From contig WBMW01004023.1 of NCBI GenBank assembly GCA_013396635.1, positions 102,449 through 166,448 on the forward strand: 64,000 bases of DNA, read 5' to 3'. The DNA comes from Penelope pileata. Lineage: Eukaryota > Chordata > Aves > Galliformes > Cracidae. Every line of letters starts with the position of its first letter. Position 1 is the first letter of the stretch. The notes below the pieces were generated by a model. That model saw only the letters and a program-made list of their open reading frames with translations, made no database searches and had not been told where the DNA came from. Of this stretch, positions 24,855 to 36,929 are shown one piece after another. A program made the position numbers and the translations under genes.

Positions 24855-24872
24855 AAAAAAAAAAAAAAAAAA
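24855..24872. repeat. Poly(A) run, 18 bases
   Basis: Homopolymer A18 directly after the AT-rich block. I see no retrocopy body in front of it, so it is not evidence for a processed pseudogene. Confidence 0.9.
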
Positions 24873-25556
24873 GTGTAGTGTGTAAGATAAGCTTATTGAA
24901 ATAAATTTCCATTTGCACAATTTTCCTGAGGGTACGTATCCATAATGATCTGTCTAGCTCCAAAGCATACGAGTACACACTGGAATAATTGCTGGGGACG
25001 CTGCAGTACACCATAGTTCTGTAGGCCATGAGTGATATTTCAGATGTGGAAACATTTTACCTGTTCCTGGGTATATATGAAGGTTAGTTTCACCTGGAAA
25101 AGATGCAACTGTGCTCAGATTGTCACATAGCATAGAAGAATCTTATATAACTTAAATAACTTATTGCTTGAATTGCTTACTCCAGTTTTCAGAAGAGAGT
25201 GTGAGGGAGAAAGCAGGATCAACACAAGAGTCTTTATGCAGGTATAATTGTATCTATGCTAATGAGATCTCTCTACTAGAAAAACCTCTAAAACATTGCA
25301 CCTTAATTCAACACTACTCTGTCAGCAAAAAATTCTGTTCTATAATGTAATATTTATGTATGTTTATAAATGGTTAAGAAAGGGCTAATACAGTCAGATA
25401 TCATTAGGAGGGGCAGAAACTACTGGGAGGTGTTAGAGATTGGCTGCTTATGCCCATGATTTATAGCAATTGTCCTGCTGGAAGCAGTAATTATCTGGCA
25501 TATGATTACTAAAACACTTTTTAGCAAATTATTTATAAGGATGTTTTTCATCTAAA
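24873..25556. other. Intergenic, nothing recognised
   Basis: AT-rich unique sequence. Frame 25168-25350 plus has no domain. Confidence 0.5.
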
Positions 25557-26093
25557 TTACACCAAAAGTTGTTTGGAAGAGAGCTTTACATCAATAAAAA
25601 ATGTTTTAATACAGAGTGCTGAAAAAGGATTTTCACAAAGTCTTGAAATTTTTCTACCAATGGTAGAAATGTGTATTAAATGGTAGTTTGTATATGAAAC
25701 AAGACAAATAATGTGAGTCCATTTCATGCGAAGGAATCTATCAAGTTTCCTACCATTGTGCTTAAGAGTAATGGGGCTGGAGGCAGTTGGACTGTACAGT
25801 CTGGAGGAAGAAGGCAGGACCTGGTCTGAAAATAAGCTGGTAGCTTGCTGTTGAGTGGAGACTCTCCTGGTAGCTCTTCCACTCGGCATACTGCTGGCCA
25901 TCTCCCATCCTGCTGCTCTGGTCGCAGAGAGCAGCAGTGGTGCCAGCTGGTTGCTGCTGCTCAGCCTTGCTCCAAGCGCGGTGTGCCTCAGCGGGCATTG
26001 CTGGCATGGAGGCGCTGAGGATGCCCCTGCAGTGACACGGCAGAAGTTCCAGTGGCAATTTCTGAAAAGACTATTTGTTGTTGGTGAGGTCAC
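25557..26093 (-). other. Unassigned 178-codon open frame over a GC-rich island
   Basis: Bases 25760-26060 are distinctly GC-richer than the flanks, and several frames stay open across them. On the minus strand a splice-acceptor-like 'cgtgtcactgcag' ends near 26027, and two overlapping minus frames are open beyond it. One contains the protein-like string GDGQQYAEWKSYQESLHSTA. I do not recognise the product. It might be an exon of an unidentified gene or lncRNA, or an unnamed repeat. The AT-rich second half of the longest frame (25557-25740) is not convincing coding sequence. Confidence 0.2.
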
Positions 26094-29000
26094 CTAAATC
26101 AGAAACCTCTGTGGTGATCAGAGTACCCTTGGACATTAGCAAAGAGCTTAGATGGAAGTGAAATTGTGTCTCTGCACTTTGCACGGGTTCTTCGCGTGGG
26201 AAGGAATACTCGTCTCTTCTGGTCTGCACGACTATGTCGGCAATTTTTTTTTTGGTGCAAAAATTCAGAAAAGGATTTCTGTGACGTACAGTAACCTGAA
26301 CAAGGAACTGTAGACCTGACAGTGTTGTTAGTTGGTCTGAAAAGATATCTCATCTTGCAAACTGGATCTGCTGTTGTCCCTGGACTACCACGGCTACAAT
26401 TACACCACAGTTAATACTCAGAGATCAGCTTGTTTAGTGAGAAGGCACAACATTTTAATTAACTCCACCAGGGCTTGGTGCAGTGCTCAACTAAGTTACT
26501 ACAAGTATTTTATTTACCCTGGACATACTTAGAACCCTAACAGGGGTTTTGTGTAGCTACTCATTGCTCTTTTCACGCTGTCTTAGCCAGATTTTCCCAT
26601 GATAGCAGCATGACACCTGGCTTTGTGTCATTGTCGCAGGAGCAAGAGTAAAGGTAACCCTCGTAAATTAAAATATGCTTAAACTGTTTTGACACAACAT
26701 GCAAAAATTAAAAAGCTGATTGCACTTTTAATAGCAATCTTGTCAGTAATACTCAAAGCAATAGGTCTCTGGAATTCTAAAGGCACATTTTACCCTAAGT
26801 GACTGAAAGAGACTTCAAAGGATCTATAATTAAAATCAGTAATATGTAACGTACGTTTTAAAATTCTGAACGCCATTCAAGAGATTATTTTCTTCATATA
26901 GTACCTAAGAAGGTAGTCAGATGTATCGATACCACGGTTGTCTTATTTAATGACCACCCCTGCCAAAGGCTAGCTTCCCCGCCTGGAAGCTGGGCGCTGC
27001 GTGTGGGACGATATGCCACTGTGCCAGCCCGGGAGACATGCTGACAAAGGAAGGTGTCTCAGTCACAATACCATCCCATTCTCCTCTCTTGGTCCAGAAA
27101 AAGCATAAAAAAGGTGCGCTTTACTTCCCCCTGCCTGTCTATGGTTCCCTTGGCAAGTGTGGTTTGAGCAAATTCCTCTTAGTGTCCATTCATCCACAAA
27201 AGCACAAAAGGAGAGAACAATATCTGCATTTTCCACTGTAACCCACACAATATCTGGGTAGGCAGTGTGGCTAGACAGGGATTTGGGGAATTGTTCTCCT
27301 GCTCAGGACTGAATGACAAACTATTCTTGCAAAAGCCGAGTCTGCCGGTGTCATTATACTGAACTGTCACTGACACACCTGGAGCTGCCTGGGGATGAAA
27401 GGCACTTTATTACCAAAATGTGTGCCCTTCAAAAGGATTTAGGAACCATTTGAGCAACAGTGTAAATTTAACAGTGCTGCTAATAAGCTTTTCATGATTT
27501 CACTGTGTGTTATATATGCCAAAGAATGGAGGACTAAGCTCTCCTTACATGTTTTGAGGCACAGAAAACAGAAATGGAGCTGGCCTTTTTTTAACCATCT
27601 GTGACTCCTTTCTTTCTCCCCATTCTCCACAAGCTGTCTAAGGTAGATGCTACCACACTGAGCTCCTTAGGTGTGTGACAGCAAACTTCACCTGCAGAAC
27701 TGGCTTCAATACCTCTCATTTACCTAAATGTTCCTTAATTTTTCTTTCTATTCCAAACTTTATCCTTATTCTATTATTTATGTTAATTTTGTGGAGCATC
27801 TTGTTGTAAGTAACCTTTTGTGTGAAAATGGGAGCAAGAAAAGACATACGTGTCAGCCTTTCATCATCTACTATTTGCTGTCCTCCCTCATTAACTAACT
27901 AAATTGTTCTTTTCTTGGCTTTCCCCTTGTATTGTCATATATATTAAAAGTAGTTAGAAATATATGATTTTCTTCTTTTTAGGAAGTTGGCCCCTTAAAA
28001 GTTGAATGATAGTATTCATCGTTGAGATGGGTTTTAGATTTTTTTTAATTTGAATAAAACTAATTTTCAGGGCTGATCGTCTGTACTCAGTGAGCTTTAA
28101 GAAGCTCCCCTTTAATATGGCTTTGAATAAGAAAGGTCTGAAAGCAAAGTAAGGTCTCTCTTAAACTCTTACCACTGTGTTGTTTGAAATAGAGATTAGA
28201 CTAGAGACAAAACAGTTTTCCTGTCCTGTTGGCCGTTTATTTAGAGAATGAATTCTCCCTTTCTCCTGAGTATTAAAGTTCAGAGCTGGAGCCATCAGGT
28301 CTGTTAAAAATTAGGAGTAAAGGAGCAAACCTGAATCCTCTCTTTTTTCATTCATTGTGAGCAATGGAAAGATAATCCCTTATTGCTAGAATTGTTAGCT
28401 GGAGGTGGAAGGGAAGACTATGTAAAGAGAGTGGTAAGAAAGAAGATTTGGATCTAAATATTCATGTTTCAGAGGCTATTGAATGATATTAGGAATAAAT
28501 TACCAGCTAAGGACACACTTGATTGATTCTGTCTGAATTTTTTTTATAATATTTTCACATAATTTCATTTATTCTTTCCTTTAACATCCATTAGAGGAAA
28601 AGAGAAAAAAATATACAGCATATGAAAAGAACGCAGGGAAGTTTTTAATATAATGTTAATAATAGTTGATATTTAATTGAGATTGTATCTTTAATCTTTT
28701 CTTCTTTTCCCCTGCCAGTGTTTCATCTCTATTCTTATTATCTTGTTTTCAGTACAGAATTATCACCCACTGGTTTTCAATTACAGCAATACCCATATTG
28801 ATTCTCCCCTTGATTTTAACTCGAAGCTGAAAAATTACTCACTTAAGCCAATAAACATAGATGATGTGGTTAGTCTTGGGCTCCTTTCTTAAAATAATAA
28901 ATGAATAAAGGAGAAGAATGACAAGCTTATAATAATTCTGAGTTACAACAAACCTGTATGGAAACTCATTTAAATCATTTGAAGTCAGAACAGTATTATA

Positions 29001-30257
29001 AATTTATGTTTATCTTCATGGTGTGGTAAGTGGTCCCTAAGGACACAAAGCCTGTGTCTATAATTCTAAGTTACATTTGTCTGCTAGTACTTGGGCACTG
29101 AGACCACCTGGCAGATAATGGCTTCTGCCTGTGCTTCGAGAGAAGCTTCCTAAAACAGGGTGTCTCTATGCAAAGTGCCTATTGGGAATGGTCCCTGGTC
29201 CATGCTCGCTCCCAGACTGTGGCCAGGAATTGCCTGGGAGAGTGCCAGCTGGCATGGGCTGAAATCACCACTCTTTCGGTTTAATAGCAGAGATGATCAC
29301 ATTCCTGGGCTTGGGAAAGTTCCCAGGCACTGCTAAATTTACTAACACAAATGTATCCAGAGAACATTGTCCCATCTAGGAGTTACATCTCTTCTCCAAA
29401 CACTTACGTGCCTACCTGTCTTTTACCACACAAATAGTCCTATGATGCAATTATATTAAATTACAAGCTTAAAAAGAACATTTGACCTTAAATACAAGCA
29501 TGCATTGAGAGTTGTGGTATAGTTTTGGTGACCACGTGCAATTAAGAATCAGTGCTTGGCAGTGAATAAGAAATACATTCCCAACAAATTCAGAAGCAGA
29601 AGCTGAGTAGAAGGTTTACTGAGTAATATACTGAAGGATTTGATTCTCCACCCATTAAAAACCCTCTTACTAGCGTCTGTTAAAATAAAATGAGAACTAG
29701 CTAAACGGGAAAAAACAGTCAAAAGCCATTAATTTCACACACACAATCAAAAATACAGATAGTAACGGGTCAGTTTCTAAACTAAAAAATGAAGATTTTT
29801 CATAATCTTGATATTAAATATCACAAGTAACCTCAAATTCTTTTGGCAGAATGGTTTGTAAGGGAACCCACACAGATGCATGCACTAAAGAACTGGTAGG
29901 TATGTGTGTAGGTGGGATTTCTCCACAGAAGGAGATGAGAAAGACAATATGGCTCAGCTGGAGGAAGATGTTGAAAATCTTTAGAAGAAAATCACCTTAA
30001 CTAACTGCAACCACAATGATCTGGGGTTGATAATCCCAGCTGCATCCAATTCATGCATGGTTAGCACCGCCTTTGTAGACACAGTAAAAAACCAATACTT
30101 GTTAATCTGATGAGGAAACATTGGGAAGCCAAATCATGTATGGTTTGCATTGCCTGTGCTTGGATTTCTACATGTAATCTCTCCTTTTCCTTGAGGGTGT
30201 TCATTGTTCTTGCCCACATGTTATTATGAATTTAACTTTTAAATCCAATACTACCAA
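26094..30257. other. Long AT-rich intergenic stretch, no gene recognised
   Basis: From about 27,700 to 29,000 the DNA is especially AT-rich with few open frames. Small frames at 26099-26353 and 27038-27241 have no domains. The blocks 26640-26900 and 28060-28900 have the same homeobox-motif-rich texture as 24400-24850, but less densely. Confidence 0.55.
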
Positions 30258-30485
30258 TCAGCAATGACAGTTACAAATGTTTGGGTCAAAGTTTTCTGAC
30301 ATGTTCTTGTAGTCCTGGAAAATCCAGAGGACCCTTGCCAAAGAGGCCTTTGTTGAAGAGCAGATCAGTGATGAAAATTTTGGTGCCATGCTGCTGCTGG
30401 GTGTCTGTCCTGCCCGAGTCTCTGACTGAGCAGCAGTTCCCAGAGGGGCTCTCCCAGCTTCGGACATACAGTCCTGCTTTTTCAT
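30258..30485 (-). other. Unassigned 75-codon open frame
   Basis: The frame ends in ...WIFQDYKNMSENFDPN... and looks somewhat protein-like in its C-terminal third. The opposite strand and another minus frame (30286-30582) are also open across the same bases. I cannot match any family. It may be a decayed exon or retrocopy, but chance is more likely. Confidence 0.15.
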
Positions 30486-33440
30486 GGGCCCAGGTGTATT
30501 TGCCCCATTTCAACATCCATCTCTCATGCCTAAAATTAAATATTTGCTTTAACAAATGCAAAGTTTTCCCTAGATTTGGCAATGCATAGGGTTCTTTTTA
30601 TACACATAATTTCTCTACTTCTCATGCATTGTAGCAGCTTCCTCCTCTTTGGAAACATTCCAGAAAGCACCTGTACGAACTTGCTGATTTGTGAAATGCC
30701 AGTATGGTAGGTTGTAATTTGCCAGTCCATTTCTTCTCTGAGAGTAAATTAATTGAATTGATAGCAGCAGAATTTATGGTTTTATACAGGCAACATATAT
30801 CTGCTATGGTACCATTTTAGCAGTAGGATGGGGTAAATGAGTCATAACTAATTATGGAGCAGTTCCTGTCTAGGCAGTGATAGGAAATGAAGCCTTCTCT
30901 TTCCATTCTTTCTGGGAGACCTGCCTCACAAGTAAGGTACCTTAAATTGTTGCCAATCTCCCCTCTCTTTTTGCATTTAGTGTAACACAGTCTTAGGGCT
31001 GGAGCCTTTGAAGGATTTGAGAAATGGCAGAAGACAGTTTTTCTGAGGTAACTCACCATTACATGACATTGTCTTGCTGCCCTCTGTGATGGAGCAGGCA
31101 TGCTGGTGAGGGCTTCAAACTTGCTGGCTATTTCTGCTTATCATACATATTCTAGTTTTTCTTCCTTACCTGACAATTCCTTACCTGGAACTTATTTTTC
31201 CTTATTTAGGATTAGGCCAGCAGGTCTGTGGCTCTTTCTGAACCCCCACAGAGGCTCTCCTCTCGCTTCCACCCACCTCATGCTAAAAGTAAAACATTCA
31301 CTTAGACTATAGTACCCTCTATGCCATCAAAAGCTTGTTGTTGTTTCCTGTGAAACACCTCAGGTGCCAAACACAACCCCAGTGCAGCCTGCGGAAATGG
31401 TGTCTCCCACAGGGGATGCTGAGCTTACATAAAAGTGGGCTGTGTTTTTCCAAGGCACCTGCCAGACCCTTGCTGACATTTTCAGCATAGGAAAATATTT
31501 GGCATTGGACAGCTGTTCAGAAACTTTTCCCCTTGTAGGTAGTAGAAAATGTTCCCTTCTTTAAACGTATTTATATAATTCTTTTGGGCCTACCCGTATG
31601 TGAAAGGTTTCATTTTTTTCCCAGCTGTGATGTCCAGGGAGTGTACCTTCTCAGTTCCTATTTGTTCTCTCATTCCTCACAGTGAACATATCCATGTCTT
31701 CATTTTAGCCTATGTCTTTCCCAGCAACCTGTGCTGCAGAATGCTGCTTGTCTTTACTCTGTCTTCGAAGCAGTCACCTCAGAAGTCTAACATCGTCTCC
31801 ATTTATCAGATAGACGTTCTTGTAATAAGTGCACTTTGTGGCATGCAAATTCTTTTTCTTCCATCTTAATCAGTCATAAGATTTATGGAGACAAGACCAT
31901 TCCTGAAAGCACCCAGATGTACCAATTTACCTTCTTTTCCGTCAGTCAGCTGTTCCAGGTCATGATTTGCAATTGGCTTGTGTTCTTGTATTCAGTGTAA
32001 AACTATCAAACTTCTACTTTGCTTCTAGGTTGAAATTTTGGCAAAGGGCAAGTTGATGGTTTAACTATTGCTTATGCAAAGAATTCCTAAGAGCTAGTTG
32101 GCCCTGTGTGTGCCACCTTTGCGTCCCGCACAGTTTGCTGGCATTGGCAAATAGTCCAGTGCAGTTGCAAATGCCAGGCAGTATCTTCCCTTGTGGTCAT
32201 GCCTTTCTGCCCATGCTATGCCTTTTTTCTGTATTTTGGATTTTCTGTAAAGTCTACTGCGTAGGTAAAGTAAATGTCATCCACAAGACCATGTTGATGG
32301 TGGCAAGATCTTCTGTGCACCTTGCTGTTAGCCTTGTTCTGCACACTGCAACATATGATTATTCTCTTATGGTTTTCTATACTTCAAAGGTTTCTAATAA
32401 TCTCTCTTAAGTGAGTTGGAGTTTTTCTCTTATCTCATAGTTTAGACCTGGTTTTGTTTCTCATTAGAAATAACACTAAGCCTCCTACTTCACTTCTTAA
32501 CCTCACCCCATTGCGGTTGAAAAAGATGGGCAAACTGTAAACATACTCTTCAGCTTTGGATCATTTACAGACTCATCTGTTCCTTCTCCTATTTTATACC
32601 TTGTTCTAAGACATCTATAGGTAGAAGTAGAATGCAATATTCAAATGCCTCCAATGTAGTTTTGTTTTTTTCAGAACTAGATATTGTCAGAAATAAAGGA
32701 GTGTTGGGATAAATACATATATAATGTGCTTTGTTAGTAAACGCAGCAGATACTGTGCATGGAGGAACTGATATGGACCTTTACCACCTTTCATTTTTCT
32801 GGACAGTTTCAACAAACAAGGGTTGTTCATCTGGCTCTTAAGCAATTGATCACAGTCCAAGATTTGCTTTCCTTCACTACTGAATCCTCGTTGACTAGCA
32901 GTAAGTAACCTAAGTCTTTGTGCAGTACAAAAGGCAACCTATTTCAGCAAATACATTGTGGTGGGTTTCAAACAGGAAGGAGATACTACCAAAGTCATGA
33001 AGTGTGTTGTCAGGACATGTTCCTTCATCTTACTCTATAAAAAAAATGCAGATAGAACATAATTTGCTACTTCTGAGGGAAAATATAGGCTGCATAGAGA
33101 GAAGCGTAGGTGAAGTGCTAAACAGACGTATATAGAGTGTTAGACCATTCTTAAATACTATGGACTAGGGCAAAAAAAAATCAACACAGGAATGTAAGTT
33201 TCAGTCGTAACTGTTTCTTCTGCGCTCAGGTTCAATAATTCTGTGACCTGGCATGCTTTCTGCAGTCAAGAAATATCTGTATCTCTAGTTTGATAAAATT
33301 GTACAAGATAACATAAAATGAACTGCACCATTTGTCTACTATTCATCAAAATGGGACTTCGAGTGTCAGCAAGGGGTGAGCAGTGCAATGCAAACAGCCT
33401 TTTCTAGTTTCAACCCATTGTCCTTCAAGAAGGAACAAAT
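30486..33440. other. Intergenic; expected site of gag/protease of the element at 33.4-36 kb, not recognised
   Basis: If the pol remnant downstream once had gag and protease genes, they would lie in the last 1.5-2 kb of this interval. I find no zinc knuckle, no Asp-Thr/Ser-Gly protease motif and no LTR-like TG...CA repeat that I can defend. The rest is unique AT-rich DNA. Confidence 0.45.
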
Positions 33441-33690
33441 AACTGGATCATGATAGATGTTTTTATGGGGTTCAGGCGTTTGCCTAGGAAATACAAATTG
33501 GAAATAAAATCTGAAGTGAAACTGATACAACCATCAGACAACACGAATGTTCCTTTTAAAGGGAGAGCTGGAAAATGGACACACAAAGGGGTTATTTATA
33601 AAGAAGGCCCCTCTCCACAGACTAGATTAGTAATAGGCTGTGGTTTAAATAAATGCAGTGAACCAGCTATAAATATTAATACTTTGCTCT
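33441..33690 (+). pseudogene. Gypsy pol: N-terminal reverse-transcriptase entry
   Basis: The plus frame carries DVFMGFRRLPRKYKLEI, then the pieces VPFKGR, KGVIYKEG and GLNKCSEPAI. In Gypsy-type pol the same order occurs: 'dvF.GlG.LPg.y.iel', 'vP..lr..lk', a '.gvI.k...pt.wv' segment and the 'DLNkai' segment that opens the fingers domain. Conserved Phe, Gly, Leu-Pro, Tyr, Pro and Gly-Val-Ile positions survive. The frame ends at a TAG at 33708-33710. The ATG at 33450 is internal to the old polyprotein and not a true start. Confidence 0.75.
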
Positions 33691-33710
33691 TCAAAGTTTT
33701 AAATTTTTAG

Positions 33711-34429
33711 AACTCAGTTTTACAAACTGGCCTTTTCTTTTGCGGGGGAAAAAAAGTCCTTCCTTTAAAACAGGGCAAGGGGAAACCAAGAATTACTGAA
33801 TAAAGGTTCCTTTTAATTTATTCAATAAAGATTCCTGGCAGGTAAAACTCGTTTAAAGGAAACACATTTTTTTCATGATCTTCTGAATTCCCATCTGTAC
33901 TCAGACAGTTGTATTTACACTGTTGCATTCTTCAGGAGCAAAAATTCTCTGATGTGAAATGTTGAAGGAGTTGTGCATGACTGTTGCTGAAAAATGTCTA
34001 TGTGCAGAATATTTCTTGTAAATGACAGTGGTGTTCACCATGATAGCCTCATGTAATCAGACTCCCAGGGTACCATATGTACTGATCTAAGAAGTTGTTG
34101 CAGCCCTAGCTAAGGGGACAGGGCTCTTTTCATTAAGTTGTAACAGCTCAGAAGGTCCTCAGTTTTTTCCATGATCTGTCAAACTCATGGTAGCTAAGGT
34201 AACTGTGTTAAAGATATTTCATGTCTAGGAAACTTGTATTTAAGTATACCAAAACCAAAGCAAGCAAGGAGGTGAACTGAGAGCAAGAGAGATATCCAGT
34301 AAGTGCAGTCAATAGGAATGATTTGAAATTGCCTAAGTGGCCTAAAAAAACCCAAACCCTACCTCCCACCCTTCCATTTGCTGGCACTTAGATGCTTCAA
34401 ACGCCTCCCAGAAGTCTTGCCCAGATGCT
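33711..34429 (+). pseudogene. Region of the lost reverse-transcriptase core
   Basis: By position this should hold the palm and thumb of the Gypsy reverse transcriptase. I find no Tyr-x-Asp-Asp box and only doubtful echoes (a Ser-Gly-Ala-Lys string near 33932-33945). Either the segment has decayed beyond reading by eye or it was partly replaced by other DNA. Confidence 0.35.
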
Positions 34430-34600
34430 GAGCAAGTGCAAACAATTTTGGATTTGCCAGATTGAAACCTGTATTTACTGTTGGACCTAACAAACCTTTT
34501 CTGTCCATGATCTTTGCCATGGAGATTACCTCATATCTAGGTATTGTCTTCAGTGCTGCAGTAGGATTTCTCTCTTCAGAGTCTCCAATCATCTTCACAG
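34430..34600 (+). pseudogene. Gypsy pol: start of RNase H domain
   Basis: The plus frame holds LKPVFTVGPNKPF at about 34462-34500, followed 13 codons later by SYLGIVFS. Gypsy elements have 'aPVL.f.dp.kPf.l.tDAS..g.GavL.q' here. The Pro-Val, Pro-x-Lys-Pro and Gly positions agree, but the Asp-Ala-Ser active-site part is lost. An opposite-strand open frame of 79 codons (34359-34598) is a shadow. Confidence 0.55.
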
Positions 34601-35102
34601 GCTGACAAATCTACGTGGTATTTGGAATCCAAAGTCCGAAGTAATAAACTGTTTGAGATATCAGTAAAAGAGCAGTAAACATTCATTATGTCACTAACAT
34701 CAGCAGCATTACATCAAAGCAATCCACTTACAGCAGTTAATTTTGCAATATTTTCCACAAGACAGTAAAATTATGCTTCAGGAATAAAAAACATGTAGAA
34801 AATTCTCCAGGCATTGTTTTTGTCTTCTTGGATGGTACCATATGCAGGTTGTCAAGATTTCAAACTCTTCATACTGTCACTGTCTTTGTGTTGCAATTTC
34901 GGAAATACCAGAAAGTGAGAAGTTGTCATTGCTCCTTGTACCCACAGAGCATAAGACAATGACTTCACGATTCAAATTGTCAGCATAGGCTGAGGTGTGT
35001 TCTTAAAGTACCCTTAGAAGATTAACAAATTAGGTTTTCTTTGTGGCAGATAATCTGTTTATACCAGTGTGAGGAATTCCTGGACTTCACACAGATAAAA
35101 TA

Positions 35103-35294
35103 GTGTATCTACACATGAATGAGGAGTTAAAATGTATGCATGGCAATTTCAGTAGTGGAGAGTGGACAGAGCATTGGTACTCTGAATACTTGAAAATACT
35201 TGAAAATATGAAGCCTGGTGCATTTCAAAGCAAATGCAGGAACCATACTGGTGACGGATGTTTATGCAAAGATATCTGTGCACACATCCAGTAG
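35103..35294 (+). pseudogene. Gypsy pol: spacer plus H2C2 integrase zinc-binding segment
   Basis: The frame contains NEELKCMHGNF..SG (compare the family's 'r.eL...dG.l..g') and, 32 codons later, RNHTGDGCLCKDICAHI. This corresponds to the 'H..HlGi.kcl.rar..vyWP' segment preceding integrase. The second His, the Gly and the Cys-Leu survive. The first His and the Trp-Pro are changed, and a TAG ends the frame at 35292-35294. A 10-bp tandem duplication (35185-35212) has altered the middle. Confidence 0.6.
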
Positions 35295-35389
35295 CAGTGC
35301 AGTATAAGGGTTCACAGCCACAGGCCTGGGAAGTTTCTGCAATAAACTCCCAGCCAGTCAGTGAAGGAGAGCCGCGATAAATCGACTGC

Positions 35390-35700
35390 CTCGCTGCCCT
35401 CAGTTGCGTTAGGTATTTGTTTGTTTATGAGGACTGACAAGAAACCGTGTGGTGTCTGACTCCTGTTTGGGTGACTGGGAAACAGATCCCTCGCACGCAA
35501 CAGCAGCCGCTCTCATTGAGAGCTCATTTGCCTGGCATGGCATTCCAGAGGCTGTAATTACAGATAATGTAACTCAATTTTCCTGTCAGGAATCTGCTAT
35601 TTGTAGTACCAGCAGAACCAGAGTGTGTCACATCCCTGCCACACTCCAGCCAAAGCAGAAGCAGCTGTCAGGGTTGCCAAGCACCCTTGGGCAAGAGGGG
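35390..35700 (+). pseudogene. Gypsy pol: integrase core remnant
   Basis: The best-preserved part. It begins with an ALGICLF piece that matches the family's '(k)vgtDlf', but with the first catalytic Asp replaced. A frame change follows, then VVSDSCLGDWE ('vvvDyfS.w.e'). HGIPEAVITDN comes next at 35536-35568, including the second catalytic Asp (codon 35563-35565), followed by TQFSCQE. After another frame change AKAEAAVRVAK (35649-35681) corresponds to the region of the third catalytic residue, a Glu in a 'P...g.aE.av..ak' context. At least two frame changes and a changed catalytic residue make it inactive. Confidence 0.8.
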
Positions 35701-36929
35701 TGTGAAGGAAGAATGTTTTGTAAGTTGTTTGGTGATCAGCAAGCCTAAAGGATTACCCTGTGCCACCCGTGTGCTGATACTGCAGTGTGCACATTCTGCA
35801 ACTCAACAGAGGTAAAAAAGGAATTCATCTCCTGTGGTCTAATCTGTAAAATAAGATAATAAAACCAAAACCAAATAGCCCGCCCTGAGTGAAAAGCTCT
35901 ACTACACTCCATATGGTATGCCCATACATCAGTGCCCCTCTTCCTATACAGAATAAGGGGACTCATTTGAATAAAGAAGGATGTAAGGTATAGTTGGTCA
36001 GGCCTTTGGAATCAAAGCTACGTGCAGGTTCTAAATCAAAGCTGTTACATTTAAGGGTGTTGCATTTGTTCTAATTCACATGTTTAGCAAACTAGGCCTC
36101 TGGCTTTTCCCTCCACTTGCAGTTAAATATTGCCTTGGTACCATTAGGGCCCACAAGAAATGACACAGTACAAAATTCTGGGGAGGTACTGAACTTTTGT
36201 TGCCTGGGACTAAACACTGAAGCTTAGAAGTAAAATGTCATCATTAAAGCAAGTGGAAATAACAATAGCACTTCTGTTTAAAAGCTAACATCCAGATGCC
36301 TGCTGTCAGGGAATAACAGCTATCGGAGATTTTTTCACTGAATGAAGGTCATCCTTTCTTTTCAGCTGCCTCTCTGTATTTGTAAAAGTAAAATGGACTT
36401 CTCCTCCCCATGCATAAAGGAACTTAACATACATGATGAGACGAAGGACCTTTCCTCACATTCCAGAAATCCAATGTCTTCTTGAGACTCTCTGTAGTTT
36501 GATTCAGGGTAGAACAACTGGCCATTGAATCTGCCTGGGACCACCTCTCCTGCTTACACGCTTTGCATATTCACCCTACAGTTGTGTGAAGCAGAGACAT
36601 TGTCATCTGCAGTCACCTGGAAAGGGGATCTCCACTGTCCTCTTCCTATCTTACTCTGAAATCTGATTCTAAACGAAGATTTAAAAACAACTTAGCAGAA
36701 CATGGGAGTTATGTTTGATTGTGGCTCTGAAATTTCACTAAAAACATTGTGATGAGTACTTTGTAACTTCCAGAGATGTCACAGTTTGTTTGATGTCATT
36801 CACATGCCTTGTTCTAGTCAGACTGAAAGCAGTGCATAGGATGTAGGAACTGTTCCATGCTTGTGCGGTGGAAATCAGGGCAGATTTTGTTGGGGAAGAT
36901 TAGAGGCAGACAGTCTGAATAAATTAAGT
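35701..36929. other. Tail of the Gypsy relic, then unique DNA
   Basis: ALSEKLYYTPYG at 35882-35917 resembles the integrase C-terminal 'aLl.yr.tP..g' segment and is the last trace of the element. From about 35,950 to 36,929 the sequence is unique, with no gene recognised and no LTR that I can see. Confidence 0.4.

Larger units (their letters stand above)
33441..35950 (+). mobile_element. Ty3/Gypsy-type LTR retrotransposon, decayed pol region
   Basis: Five separate pieces of a Gypsy-type polyprotein occur on the plus strand in the correct order and at roughly correct distances. They are the entry to reverse transcriptase (33450-33690), the beginning of RNase H (34430-34590), the spacer and zinc-binding H2C2 segment (35103-35294), the integrase core (35390-35700) and a probable integrase tail (35882-35920). 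Between them lie stops and frame changes. The distance from the reverse transcriptase entry to the integrase 'GIP..v.sDN' motif is about 2.05 kb, close to what intact Gypsy pol genes show. Reverse transcriptase active-site motifs, LTRs and gag were not found. The element is a very old fossil. Gypsy elements are scarce in birds, so it may predate the avian lineage. Confidence 0.8.

Noticed and set aside
24855..24872. A18 run as the tail of a processed pseudogene
   Set aside because: No recognisable mRNA body, target duplication or polyadenylation signal arrangement in front of it.
34359..34598. Minus-strand 79-codon frame that looks fairly protein-like
   Set aside because: It is antisense to the RNase H remnant of the Gypsy relic, and no family match is evident.
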